Under the pieces are notes generated by a model. That model searched no databases and was not told the DNA's origin. It worked only from the letters and a program-made list of their open reading frames with translations. From assembly GCF_035917975.1 (NCBI RefSeq), contig NZ_CP109130.1:2294001-2358000 (forward strand): a DNA stretch of 64,000 nt. The letters are read 5' to 3'. The number at the start of each line of letters is the position of its first letter. Position 1 is the first letter of the stretch. A program made the position numbers and the translations under genes. Below are positions 40,612 through 49,534 of the stretch, piece by piece. The DNA comes from Streptosporangium sp. NBC_01756. Lineage in GTDB: Bacteria; Actinomycetota; Actinomycetes; Streptosporangiales; Streptosporangiaceae.

Positions 40612-41586
40612 ATGTCCGTCATGGAAGCCCGCATCGCGATCGCCCCATCCGCCGAGGTGGGACAGGCCTACGGCCGTGCCAACTCCCCCGACATCGACCA
40701 CCTGCGCTCGGAGATCGAGAAGGCCGTGGCCGCCGGGGGCGGTGCCAACGTCCCGCTCGACGAGGCCAACAGTCTGGTCTGGCTCATCCCCGGTGAGCCG
40801 GAACAGCTCCGGCAGGCACTGGACGATCACCCCGGGATCGGGTGGGTGCAGTTCCCGTGGGCGGGGGTGGAGAAGTTCGCGCCATCCGGCCTCTTCCGCC
40901 GCCCGGCCGTCTTCACCTGCGCCAAGGGCTCGTTCGCCGGGCAGGTCGCCGAGCACGCGCTGATGCTGACGCTGGCCTGCCTGCGCAGCGTCGTACGGCA
41001 GGCGCGGACGCCCCGCTGGCATGCGGTGGATCCCCGGTCCCTGCACGGTCTGCGGGTGACGATCCTCGGCGGCGGCGGCATCGCCGCGGAACTCGTCCGG
41101 ATCCTGCAACCCTTCGGCTGCCGGATCCGGGTGATCCGCCGCCGGGACGAGAAGGTCGAGGGCGCCGAGGAGACGCTGCCGCCGACGGCGTTGCACGCCA
41201 CACTTCCCGAGACCGACGTCCTGGTGGTGGCCCTCGCCCTGACCCCCGAGACCAGGCACGTCATCGGCGCCGCCGAGCTGGCGGCGCTGCCGCCGCAGGC
41301 CGTCGTCGTCAACGTCGCGCGCGGCGCGCACATCCAGACCGACGCGCTCGCCGAGGCTCTGCGCGCGGGGAGGATCTCCGCCGCCGGCCTGGACGTGACG
41401 GATCCCGAACCTCTCCCCGAGGGGCACCCCCTGTGGAACGACCCCAGGGCTCTCATCACCTCGCACTGCGCGGACTCCGCCGAGTACGTCCTGCGGATGC
41501 TCTGCGAGCGGGTCGAGCGGAACGTGCACCGCCTGCGGGAGGGCCTGCCGCTGGAGGGAGTGATCGATCCCGCCACGGGATACTGA
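40612..41586 (+). CDS. D-2-hydroxyacid dehydrogenase family protein
   Basis: A 324-residue NAD(P)-dependent enzyme. The nucleotide motif is RVTILGGGGIAAELVRILQP. The catalytic triad positions are present: Arg in VVNVARGAHI, Glu in TDPEPLPEGHPLW and His in ITSHCADSAEY. The HCADSAEY ending, rather than the common HxxG, points to the glyoxylate/hydroxypyruvate-reductase-like subgroup. The first ~95 residues form the substrate domain. It is a single transcription unit. The exact 2-keto acid is unknown. Confidence 0.92.
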   Translation: MSVMEARIAIAPSAEVGQAYGRANSPDIDHLRSEIEKAVAAGGGANVPLDEANSLVWLIPGEPEQLRQALDDHPGIGWVQFPWAGVEKFAPSGLFRRPAVFTCAKGSFAGQVAEHALMLTLACLRSVVRQARTPRWHAVDPRSLHGLRVTILGGGGIAAELVRILQPFGCRIRVIRRRDEKVEGAEETLPPTALHATLPETDVLVVALALTPETRHVIGAAELAALPPQAVVVNVARGAHIQTDALAEALRAGRISAAGLDVTDPEPLPEGHPLWNDPRALITSHCADSAEYVLRMLCERVERNVHRLREGLPLEGVIDPATGY

Positions 41587-41837
41587 CCACCCGGCCGTAC
41601 GGATCACCGCACTGCTGCAGCAGATGTGTAGGCCTTGCACGCGCCACGACGGTCGTCACCGCGACGACGCTGCCGATCACGTTCGGTACGACGGTCGCCG
41701 GTGCCCGAGCTACTGGACCACCGCGACGCGGAGGGCATCGTCGTGCTCCTGCAAGACAGTCGGGCACCGAGGTTTCTCAATCACGGGGACATGCGATAAA
41801 AGATCGTTTGTCCTTATCATCTCTTCTTGAGGTACAT

Positions 41838-42479
41838 GTGAAGCTCCTTCGACTTCTTGCTGCCCCGCTGTTCGCCGCGGCCCTCGTGCTCACCACCTTC
41901 TCCGGCCCCGTCCACGCCGACGTCCCCGAGAGCGATGCCGAACTCGCCGTCGAGTGGCAGGCCGCGTGGGACACCTACCGGTTCTACGACTCCACACCTC
42001 CCCTTCCGGGGTCGGGGCGGAGCCGGGACAAGGCCCGCATCTCCATCGAGATCGACGCCCCGGTGGAACACGTGTTCGCCGCGTATTCGGATATCAACCA
42101 TCACATCGGCATGCATTCGTTCCTGAAGCGAGTCGTCACCCACGACGACCGGTCTCAGGCCTGCATACGCACCATCAACTTCACGGCCGTCGAGGAGATC
42201 CCGTACCAGGGCACGATCGTCACCAGCAACACGCACGCGCAACAGCGCATTGACCACGACGGCCTCAGGTACGAGACGGACACCTGGTCGCTGCCCGGCG
42301 TCGTCACGCACCAGAAAATTCTCTTCGATGAGCTGGCCAACGGGAAGACCGCGGTCACCGAGTATCTCGTCTTCGACGCGGACACCTCGCTGATCGATTT
42401 CGTCGTCACGAACGGCGTCGCCTCCCACGAGGCGACGCAGGCGGCACTCAAGCAGGCGATCGAAAGCGGCGAGCTCTGA
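41838..42479 (+). CDS. Secreted START/SRPBCC-like protein
   Basis: A 213-residue exported protein with GTG start (TTGAGG site) and a Sec signal ending at PVHADV. The mature domain has a helix-grip pattern: RISIEIDAPVEHVFAAYSDI, MHSFLKRVVTHDDRSQACIR, EEIPYQGTIVTSNTHAQQRI and a closing long helix (NGVASHEATQAALKQAIES). This is unusual because most SRPBCC proteins are cytoplasmic. The ligand is unknown. Confidence 0.8.
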   Translation: MKLLRLLAAPLFAAALVLTTFSGPVHADVPESDAELAVEWQAAWDTYRFYDSTPPLPGSGRSRDKARISIEIDAPVEHVFAAYSDINHHIGMHSFLKRVVTHDDRSQACIRTINFTAVEEIPYQGTIVTSNTHAQQRIDHDGLRYETDTWSLPGVVTHQKILFDELANGKTAVTEYLVFDADTSLIDFVVTNGVASHEATQAALKQAIESGEL

Positions 42480-42599
42480 TCCGCCGCCGGGCGGGGCTCG
42501 CTCCTCGGACGCGCCCCGCCCGGCCCGCCGGGTCTGTCGGACAGGGTGACGGAAGAACCGCACCGCCGGACCGCCGGGTCGCGCGGTGTGCTCCCGTCG

Positions 42600-43451
42600 T
42601 CATCCGGTAAGGGGTACGGTGCCCGTCGCGGTGGAGATCATTTCCTGGTAGACGAGCGGGTCGGTGGTGGAGGCGCCGAGCCGTACGGTCTTGTTGACGC
42701 CGTGGTAGTCGCTGGAGCCGGTGACCTGGAGGCCGAGGTCGCGGGCGAGGGCGCGCACGTGCGCGCGGTCGGCGGGCGGGTGGTCCATGTGGTCGGCCTC
42801 GATGCCCCACATTCCCGCCTCCGCCAGCTCGGCGATCAGCGTGTCGGGCACGATGTGGCCGCGGCTGCTCGCCCTCGGATGTGCCAGCACCGAGACGCCA
42901 CCGGCCTCGTTCACCAGCCGGACCGCGGTGAACACGTCGATGTCGGCCTTGGGCAGCCGGTAGCGGTGGCCCAGCCATTCCGGGGCGAAGGCCTCGCTGA
43001 CGGTCGCGACCAGGCCGCGTCTGATGAGAGCCTGGGCGAGGTGGGGACGGCCCACCGTGCCACCGGCCGCGTACTCGCGGATCTCGGCGGTCGTGACGTC
43101 GATGCCGTCGGTGTTCAGCAACGCCACGATCTTGTCCGCCCGCTGCTCGCGGGATCGGCGCACCCGGGCCAGCTCCGCGGTCAGCGGCCCGTGGCCGGGG
43201 TCGAACAGATAGGCCAGCAGATGCAGTCCCACCGTCGGCTCGGCACCGTACCATCGGCCGGACAGCTCGGCACCGCGCACCAGTGTCCGGCCGGGGGGCA
43301 GCCCGGCGGAGGCGGCCTCCCATCCGGCGGTCGTGTCGTGGTCGGTGATCGCCACCACGTCCAGCCCGGCCGCGTCCGCGGCCTCCATCAGCGCCCCGGG
43401 AGAATCGGTGCCGTCGCTGGCGGTCGAATGGGTGTGCAGATCGATGCGCAT
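42600..43451 (-). CDS. PHP-domain phosphoesterase (nucleoside bisphosphate phosphatase-like)
   Basis: A 283-residue PHP protein. Metal-binding motifs are complete: RIDLHTHSTASDGTDS (HxH), AITDHDTTAGW, RGAELSG, VLAHPRASSRG, IEADHMDHP and GSSDYHGVNK. The layout matches TrpH/YciV-type 3',5'-nucleotide phosphatases that act on pAp or RNA ends. ATG at 43451 follows GGAAGGG. Three 64-67-bp tandem repeats lie directly upstream of the gene. Confidence 0.92.
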   Translation of the reverse strand: MRIDLHTHSTASDGTDSPGALMEAADAAGLDVVAITDHDTTAGWEAASAGLPPGRTLVRGAELSGRWYGAEPTVGLHLLAYLFDPGHGPLTAELARVRRSREQRADKIVALLNTDGIDVTTAEIREYAAGGTVGRPHLAQALIRRGLVATVSEAFAPEWLGHRYRLPKADIDVFTAVRLVNEAGGVSVLAHPRASSRGHIVPDTLIAELAEAGMWGIEADHMDHPPADRAHVRALARDLGLQVTGSSDYHGVNKTVRLGASTTDPLVYQEMISTATGTVPLTG

Positions 43452-43480
43452 ACGACCACCCTTCCAGCAATCCGACCGGC

Positions 43481-43678
43481 ATGGGAGAGATCCGGCCGGA
43501 GGCCACCGCAGGGCCCTCCCCGCCTCCCGATCCTCCTCCAGCCCATGGGAGAGATCTGGCCGGAGGCCACCGCAGGGCCCTTCCCGCCTCCCGATCCTCC
43601 TGCTCCAGCCGATGGGAGAGATCCGGCCGGAGGCCGCCGCAGGGCCCTTCCCACCTCCCGATCCTCCGTCTCCGGCCG
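43481..43678. repeat. Three tandem 64-67-bp repeats with an internal palindrome
   Basis: Units start at 43481, 43545 and 43612 and are about 93% identical. Each begins ATGGGAGAGATC and contains CGGCCGGAGG then a CCTCCCGATCCTCC tract. The core TCCGGCCGGA is a palindrome in copies 1 and 3 (copy 2 has one change). They lie in the divergent region between the PHP gene and an ATP-binding protein gene, 30 bp from the PHP start. Confidence 0.92.
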
Positions 43679-43776
43679 ATGCGCTATGCGGGATTCCGCC
43701 GGTTTCCGTGACGAGTTTCACGGAAACCGGGCCGGATCAGGGGCATGGTGACGTGAATAGCGGGGACGGTGACGCG

Positions 43777-44244
43777 ATGAAGTCATCGGAGCCACTCGGG
43801 CACGTCGCACTCCCCGGAGACGCCGCATCCGTTCCGCAGGCCCGGCGATACGTCCGCGGCCTGCTGGAACCCACCGACCATCCGCGGACGGACGACGCAC
43901 TTCTTCTGGTCACCGAACTGGTGAGCAACGCGGTGAGACACTCCGACTCCGGCCGCCGCCCCGGCGGGAAGATCACGGTGATAGTCGTCCACCGCGCCAG
44001 GTCGATCCTGGTCAACGTGATCGACGACGGTTCGGCCGGCAGCATCCCCCGCGTCCGGCGCGACGTCGACGCCGACAGCGGTGGGGGACGGGGATTATGG
44101 CTGGTGCGGGAGCTGGCCACGGCGTGGGGATGGCACGACAGCCCGGCAGGACGGGTGGTCTGGTTCCAGATGGCGGAGGAAGCGCCGGAACATCCTGTGC
44201 TGGCGACATCAGGAGGGCTGAGCACCGGTGTACGAGGTCGCTGA
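43777..44244 (+). CDS. RsbW-like ATP-binding (HATPase_c_2) protein
   Basis: A 155-residue GHKL protein closely similar to the 36814-37221 product: SVPQARRYVRGLL, DDALLLVTELVSNAVRHSDSG, VNVIDDGSAGSIP, SGGGRGLWLVRELATAWGW and RVVWFQM. ATG at 43777 with GGGGA upstream; GTG at 43753 is an alternative. The ~25-residue tail after WFQM is not conserved. No sigma factor or antagonist is adjacent. Confidence 0.92.
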   Translation: MKSSEPLGHVALPGDAASVPQARRYVRGLLEPTDHPRTDDALLLVTELVSNAVRHSDSGRRPGGKITVIVVHRARSILVNVIDDGSAGSIPRVRRDVDADSGGGRGLWLVRELATAWGWHDSPAGRVVWFQMAEEAPEHPVLATSGGLSTGVRGR

Positions 44245-44431
44245 CACGCGTCAGGGTCCCGTATACCGGTGGGCGCGCCCGTTCAACGGTCGCGAATCGC
44301 GGGTGCAGGCACGCTCGATGGAGAACGAAGTCGTCACGGTGCGTGCTCAGGCGATGCGAACCCTCGATGTCAACGCCTGGTGGGCGGCCCGGCGCTCATT
44401 CGCGCGGGACGTCGTCCCCCGCCGTCGGCGC

Positions 44432-45034
44432 TCACAGCCAGTCGTGTTCACGCGCGTACCGCGCCGCTTCGTGCCGGGTCCGGGTCTGGGTCTTCTGCAT
44501 CGCATTCGAGAGGTAGTTGCGCACCGTGCCCGCTGCCAGGTGGAGTCGGGTGGCGATGTCGGCGACCGAATATCCTTCGCCGGTCACCCGCAGCACATCG
44601 ATCTCGCGGTCGGTGAGCGGGCAGTCGTCGACGACGGCGAGTGCGGAGACATCCGGGTCGATCCATCGCTTGCCCTCGTGCAGGGTTTTGATGACCGAAA
44701 CGATGTGCGCCGGTTCCGCGGACTTGCTGACGAAGCCCTGGACTCCGAGCTTCAGCGCCTTGCGCAGCACTCCGGGCCTGGCATGGCGGGTCAGCATGAG
44801 GATCACCTGCTCCGGCCGTGCACGGCGAATCTCCGCGACGGCACCGAGTCCATCCATACCGGGCATCTCCAGATCGATGACGAGCACATCGGGCAGGTGC
44901 CGCAGCGTGGCCCGGACGGCCGCCGCACCCTCTTCCGCTTCGGCGAGCACGGTGATCTCGCCCTCCAGTGGGAGCAACGACGCCAGCGCCTTGCGGAGGA
45001 GCACCTCGTCGTCGGCGAGCACCACGGTGGTCAT
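44432..45034 (-). CDS. NarL/DesR-type response regulator
   Basis: A 200-residue regulator. The receiver domain has Asp8/Asp9 and phospho-acceptor Asp54 (VLVIDLEMPGMDG) and Lys in FVSKSAEP. The LuxR-type helix-turn-helix is CPLTDREIDVLRVTGEGYSV, ADIATRLHLAAGTVRNYLSN. It lies 20 bp downstream of its histidine kinase gene. The likely target is the divergent ABC-2 exporter operon. Confidence 0.95.
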   Translation of the reverse strand: MTTVVLADDEVLLRKALASLLPLEGEITVLAEAEEGAAAVRATLRHLPDVLVIDLEMPGMDGLGAVAEIRRARPEQVILMLTRHARPGVLRKALKLGVQGFVSKSAEPAHIVSVIKTLHEGKRWIDPDVSALAVVDDCPLTDREIDVLRVTGEGYSVADIATRLHLAAGTVRNYLSNAMQKTQTRTRHEAARYAREHDWL

Positions 45035-45054
45035 CGGTCGTCCTTCCCCACTTT

Positions 45055-46203
45055 TCAGAGAGCAGCGTCCGACCGGCCGTGCGGGAATGCCGCAGCCGTC
45101 AGGAAACGCCCGTCTTTCTGCTCTACCGTCAGCTCGCCTCCGTTGCCCACCACTCGTTCCCTGAGCGTAGCGAGCCCCCGCAGTTCGGGAAGCGGAGCCT
45201 CCCGCACGCCGTCGTTGACGATGGCGATGCCCGACTCCGACAGGGTGATGCGCACCTGCTCGGCCTGTGCGTGCCGCAGGATGTTGGTCGTCGTCTCCCG
45301 CAGTACCTGGCCGAGCAGCTCGCCTGCGCGCGCGTCGACCTCGGCCGTACGGTCGACGCGCACCCGGATGCCCGCGGCCTCGAAGAGGTTCTTCGCGTTC
45401 TCCAGTTCCGCGGACAGGTTGAGCCGCCGCTGCGCGTAGGCGAGCTCCTTGGTCTGGGTGATGGTGTCGCTGACCAAGGCATGCACCTCGCGCAGTTCCT
45501 GCTCCACTCGTTCGGTGTCGCTGTGCACCAGCTTCTGGGCCAGCGCGATCTTCAGCTTCACCACATGCAGCGTGTGACCCTGGATATCGTGCAGATCACT
45601 GGCGAAACGCATGCGCTCCCGGATGACGGCCAGCTCCGCGTCACGTTCTCGTGCCTCCTCCAGCTCCGCGACGAGGCCGTAGAACCTCTGGTTGGGGAAC
45701 ATGAAGCCGGTCAGCACCGCTGTGACGCCCCCGGGGACGATGACGTATGCGATCAGAACATCGGAGACGTCTTCCTGTGTGACCAGCAGTCTCGCCGCAC
45801 CTGCCACGGCGACGTAGGCGATCAGCCCCAGGGCTGCCGCGCTCCGGTGGCGCGGCAGCTGGGGGACGGCGAGGGAGCCCACGATCGCAATGCCGTAGAA
45901 CGCCGTGTCACTGCCCACCACCAGCGCTCCGAGGGCCCATACGGCCGCGGTGACGATCAGGCAGGGAAGTGCGACGCGGGAGATGTCACGCGCCGCCCAC
46001 CGCACGAAGGCCACCAGGGCCGCGACCACGCCCAGGCTCAGGACTGCGACGTGCCACCAGGTCCGGGCATCGATCGCCACCAGCAGCGCCCCTACGGCAG
46101 CGAGCAGCGGGAGGAACATGGTGAGGTTGAGGCTGCGCAGCCGTCCCCGCGTCGCCTGGGTGTGCTCGGGCATCGTGTGCGCCGCTGCCCGGGTCAGCCT
46201 CAC
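45055..46203 (-). CDS. DesK-like sensor histidine kinase
   Basis: A 382-residue kinase. About five to six membrane helices fill residues 20-165 (MFLPLLAAVGALLVAI, HVAVLSLGVVAALVAFV, VIVPGGVTAVLTGF). The HisKA_3 H-box is FASDLHDIQGHTLHVVKLK, followed by an ATPase domain with N-box LRETTTNILRHA and a reduced G-box (GLATLRERVVGNGGE). GTG at 46203 overlaps the stop of the small upstream membrane protein gene. With no large external loop it probably senses the membrane state or the partner exporter. Confidence 0.93.
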   Translation of the reverse strand: MRLTRAAAHTMPEHTQATRGRLRSLNLTMFLPLLAAVGALLVAIDARTWWHVAVLSLGVVAALVAFVRWAARDISRVALPCLIVTAAVWALGALVVGSDTAFYGIAIVGSLAVPQLPRHRSAAALGLIAYVAVAGAARLLVTQEDVSDVLIAYVIVPGGVTAVLTGFMFPNQRFYGLVAELEEARERDAELAVIRERMRFASDLHDIQGHTLHVVKLKIALAQKLVHSDTERVEQELREVHALVSDTITQTKELAYAQRRLNLSAELENAKNLFEAAGIRVRVDRTAEVDARAGELLGQVLRETTTNILRHAQAEQVRITLSESGIAIVNDGVREAPLPELRGLATLRERVVGNGGELTVEQKDGRFLTAAAFPHGRSDAAL

Positions 46204-46418
46204 CGGTCCTCGCCTGGCCGCTGAGCCGTCACGCTGGGCGGCGGGACCGCCGCGGCGCCCGCCGTGGTGAGGACCGCGGCCGTCACCGTCGGCCACCGGT
46301 TGTCCGCACCGTCAGGCAGGAGACCGGCGCCGAGGTGACGGCGGAGGAACGCTGCGCAGACCAGCAGGAAGACGGTCATGTCGACTGCCGGCAGCATGCG
46401 CAGGGGTTCGGTGTCCAT
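46200..46418 (-). CDS. Small membrane protein upstream of sensor kinase
   Basis: A 72-residue protein with two hydrophobic segments (PAVDMTVFLLVCAAFLRRHL and VTAAVLTTAGAAAVP). ATG at 46418 follows GGAGAG, and the stop overlaps the kinase GTG. It is too small to assign. Coupled translation with the kinase suggests a role in the same signalling unit. Confidence 0.65.
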   Translation of the reverse strand: MDTEPLRMLPAVDMTVFLLVCAAFLRRHLGAGLLPDGADNRWPTVTAAVLTTAGAAAVPPPSVTAQRPGEDR

Positions 46419-46580
46419 GGGTGGCTCTCCGGAATCGAACAGCAGAGACTGCCCAGTATTCTTCCGATTCCGTGGTGGCACCACTGACGCTGCGTCATAC
46501 GTTCACCCGAGAAATGTCATGGCGAGGTCATGACATGGTCGCACTGCCCGGTGAGCGCGGCGGCTGCTGAGATCGACGGC

Positions 46581-47465
46581 ATGTCCTCGACACCAGTCAT
46601 CGACGTTGAACGCCTGAACCTCTCCTACGGCGACTTCCATGCCGTGAAGGACCTGTCCTTCCAGGTGGAGCGCGGGGAGCTCTACGCTCTGCTCGGCACG
46701 AACGGGGCGGGGAAGACCTCGACCCTGGAGACCGTCGAAGGCCACCGTACGGCCACCTCGGGCACCGTGCGGGTGTTCGGGCAGAACCCACGCGACCGGC
46801 AGGCCGTGCGGCCCAGGATGGGCATCATGCTGCAGGACAGCGGGTTCTCCCCGGACCTGACGGTGAAAGAATCGGTCCGGCTGATCGGAAAGCTCACCCG
46901 GCGCACGGACACGGCCGAACGCGTGCTCGGCGTGGTGAATCTCACTCACAAGGCCGGCACCAAGGTGTCCCGACTCTCCGGCGGCGAGAAACGACGGCTG
47001 GACTTCGCCACCGCCGTGTACGGAAGCCCTGAGCTGATCTTCCTGGACGAGCCCACCACCGGCTTGGACATCCAGTCCCGGGACGAGCTGTGGGACACCG
47101 TGGACAAGCTGCGCGAAGACGGCTGCACCGTCGTTCTCACCACGCACTACCTGGAAGAGGCGCAGCAGCACGCCGACCGCATCGGTCTCATGCACAGAGG
47201 CGCCTTCTACCGGGAGGGGACCGTCTCCGAACTGACGCAGACCCTGCCGGCCGCCATCCGCTTCTCCCTCGCGGCCCCCGCACCGGTGCCACCGCTGCAG
47301 GCCACGCGCGAGAGTGACGGAACGTTCCTCATCGAGACCTTCAGCCTGCAGAAGGACCTGCACACCCTGCTCCGCTGGGCGCAGGACCACGCGGTGGAAC
47401 TGCGGGAACTCCAAGCCGGACCGACCCGGCTCGACGACGTCTTCCGCGCCATCGGCAGCGACTAG
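46581..47465 (+). CDS. ABC-2 type exporter ATPase
   Basis: A 294-residue ATPase with Walker A GTNGAGKTST, Q-loop MLQDSGFSPDLT, signature LSGGEKRRLDFATAV, Walker B LIFLDEPTTGLD and H-loop LTTHYLEEAQQ. The C-terminal ~75 residues form the accessory domain of drug/antibiotic exporters. It is divergent from the DesK/DesR-like pair, a common arrangement in which the two-component system controls the exporter. Confidence 0.95.
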   Translation: MSSTPVIDVERLNLSYGDFHAVKDLSFQVERGELYALLGTNGAGKTSTLETVEGHRTATSGTVRVFGQNPRDRQAVRPRMGIMLQDSGFSPDLTVKESVRLIGKLTRRTDTAERVLGVVNLTHKAGTKVSRLSGGEKRRLDFATAVYGSPELIFLDEPTTGLDIQSRDELWDTVDKLREDGCTVVLTTHYLEEAQQHADRIGLMHRGAFYREGTVSELTQTLPAAIRFSLAAPAPVPPLQATRESDGTFLIETFSLQKDLHTLLRWAQDHAVELRELQAGPTRLDDVFRAIGSD

Positions 47466-47502
47466 CCCCGCTCCCGGAACCTTCCAAGAAAGGACCTTCG
47501 CC

Positions 47503-48222
47503 ATGCTCTCGATCGCTCTCAGCGAGCTGGTCCAGATCTTCCGGAACCGGCTGGTTCTGGTCACCAGTCTCGTCATGCCCGCAGCGGTCAGCGCGTTGTT
47601 CATCCACCAGCACGAAATCTTCGCGGCCCTGGGCAGCCTCGGATACATCGCGGCGATAGTGATGTTCACCGTGGGGGCGTTCGGGCTCTACACCACCACG
47701 GTGACCACGCTGGCCGCACGCCGGCAGAACCTCTTCCTCAAGCGGCTGCGCTCCACCGCGGCGGGCGACACCGGCATCCTCTTCGGGCTGCTCCTCCCGA
47801 TCACCGTCATCTCACTGGTCCAGGTGGCCGTGATCATGACCGTGCTGGCTGTGATCACCGGCGAGCCGGACAATATCCTCCTCCTGGCTGCGGCCGTCCT
47901 CTCGATGGTGATCATGATGCTCGGCCTGGGCCTGGCCACGGCGGGACTGACGAACTCCCCCGAACACGCCCAGGTGACCACGCTGCCCATCAGCGTCGGC
48001 ACCATCCTCGTGGCCAGTTGGGTGGGGACCACCGGCACCGAGGAACTCACCCTGCTCAAACGGCTGCTTCCCGGCGGCTCGGCCACCGAACTGGTGGTCA
48101 ACGCCTGGAACGGCGGCGTTCCCGTCACGGACTCCCTGGTTCTCCTGGTGCCCACACTGAGCTGGGTCGTCGTCGCCGTCGCGCTGGCCTCCCGGATCTT
48201 CCGCTGGGAGCCGCGCCGATGA
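47503..48222 (+). CDS. ABC-2 type exporter permease
   Basis: A 239-residue membrane protein with six predicted helices (LVLVTSLVMPAAVSALFI, YIAAIVMFTVGAFGLYTTTV, ILFGLLLPITVISLVQVAVI, LLLAAAVLSMVIMMLGLGLA and others). It has the ABC-2 coupling motif RRQNLFLKRLRSTAAGDTGI. AAGGACC precedes the ATG. It follows its ATPase by 37 bp. The substrate is unknown. Confidence 0.93.
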   Translation: MLSIALSELVQIFRNRLVLVTSLVMPAAVSALFIHQHEIFAALGSLGYIAAIVMFTVGAFGLYTTTVTTLAARRQNLFLKRLRSTAAGDTGILFGLLLPITVISLVQVAVIMTVLAVITGEPDNILLLAAAVLSMVIMMLGLGLATAGLTNSPEHAQVTTLPISVGTILVASWVGTTGTEELTLLKRLLPGGSATELVVNAWNGGVPVTDSLVLLVPTLSWVVVAVALASRIFRWEPRR

Positions 48223-48282
48223 CGACTCTCGGCGTGGGTCATCCATGTCGAACACGCGAGCGCACCGGACCGGGACTCCGCG

Positions 48283-49479
48283 TCAGGGGACGCCGGTGCC
48301 GCCGATCACGTGTGCGGCGGCGAGGTAGGCGGCGAGCAGGCTCTCGGCGACCGCCGTCACGGCCTCGTCGTCCGGCAGGAACTCCGGAGTGTGCAGGCCC
48401 GACGACGTGTCGACCCCCACGAACATCATCAGGGACGGTACGACCGAGGTGTAGCGGGCGAAGTCGTCGGCTCCGCAGGAACGCAGCGTGGCGGGGGCGT
48501 GGTGGCCGTACTCGGTGTCCAGCTCGGGTCCGGTGAGCCGGGCGAGCAGGTAGGCGGTCTCCTCGGCGAGGCGGGCGTCGTTGACGAGCACCGGCTCCCC
48601 TCGCGAGATGAGCACCTCCGCCTCGCAGCCGTGGGCGCGGGCGATCCCGTCGGCGATCACCCGGAGCCGTTCGTGGAGCTGACCGCGCCAGGTCTCCGAC
48701 ATCGTGCGGAGGGTGCCCCGCACCACGGCGTCGGCGGGGGTGACGTTGGGGGCGGTGCCCGCGGTGACCGTGCCGAAGGTGACCACGGTCGGTGTCATCG
48801 GGTCGGAGTTGCGGCTGACGAGCTGCTGCGCGGCCACGATGACCTGGGCGACGGCCAGGACCGGGTCGCGGGAGAACTGCGGGTAGGCGGCGTGCCCGCT
48901 CTGCCCCCGGACGGTGAGGGTGAACTCGTCGGCGGAGGCGTTGACCGCGCCGGACGTGCAGGCCGTCTCACCGGCGCCGAGCACCGGCTGGACGTGTGCG
49001 GCGACCATCGCGCCGACCTGGAGCCGGTCGAGCGCGCCGGACTCGATGATGTCGAGGGCTCCGGAGGGGTGGGTCTCCTCACGCGGCTGCAGCACCGCGA
49101 CCATCGGTGTGGGCGCACCCACCCGGTCGACCGCCCTGGTCAGCGCCACCAGCGCGGCGAGGTGGACGTCATGGCCGCAGGCGTGCATGGCGCCGTTGCG
49201 CGCGGCCCACGAGACGCCCGTCCTCTCGGCGATCGGCAGGGCGTCCAGTTCCCCGCGTATGCCGACGGCCGGGCCGTCGCCGCCGACGCGCAGCAGCGCG
49301 CCGGTGCCGGCCACCTGCTCCAGCGCGGCGCCCTCGGGCAGCGCCTCCAGCACGCGCCTGAGCGTCGGCTCCTCCTTACCGGAGACGCACGGTTCGGCGT
49401 GCAGTTCGCGGCGCAGGAGGTGGGCGGTGGGCAGTTCGGCGCGGAGCGCGGCGTGGAGTCGCTCATGGACACCGTTCAC
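48283..49479 (-). CDS. M20-family amidohydrolase
   Basis: A 398-residue metallo-amidohydrolase of the M20D (hippurate/N-acyl amino acid hydrolase) group. Metal ligands are seen in MHACGHDVHLAAL and VLQPREETHPSGA, and a late ligand His in SGLHTPEFL. The lid/dimerisation domain contains TVRGQSGHAAYPQFSRDPV. GTG at 49479. It lies 55 bp downstream of an amidohydrolase-2 gene in the same direction, and the two probably act in the same pathway. Confidence 0.92.
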   Translation of the reverse strand: MNGVHERLHAALRAELPTAHLLRRELHAEPCVSGKEEPTLRRVLEALPEGAALEQVAGTGALLRVGGDGPAVGIRGELDALPIAERTGVSWAARNGAMHACGHDVHLAALVALTRAVDRVGAPTPMVAVLQPREETHPSGALDIIESGALDRLQVGAMVAAHVQPVLGAGETACTSGAVNASADEFTLTVRGQSGHAAYPQFSRDPVLAVAQVIVAAQQLVSRNSDPMTPTVVTFGTVTAGTAPNVTPADAVVRGTLRTMSETWRGQLHERLRVIADGIARAHGCEAEVLISRGEPVLVNDARLAEETAYLLARLTGPELDTEYGHHAPATLRSCGADDFARYTSVVPSLMMFVGVDTSSGLHTPEFLPDDEAVTAVAESLLAAYLAAAHVIGGTGVP

Positions 49480-49534
49480 GCGTCCTCCCGGGCCCGGTCT
49501 CCACCGGGGACGCGGCCCCGGACGGAAGCGCCGT

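Noticed and set aside
43481-43678. Possible CRISPR array
   Set aside because: The three units are contiguous 64-67-bp repeats without distinct spacers, and no cas gene is near.
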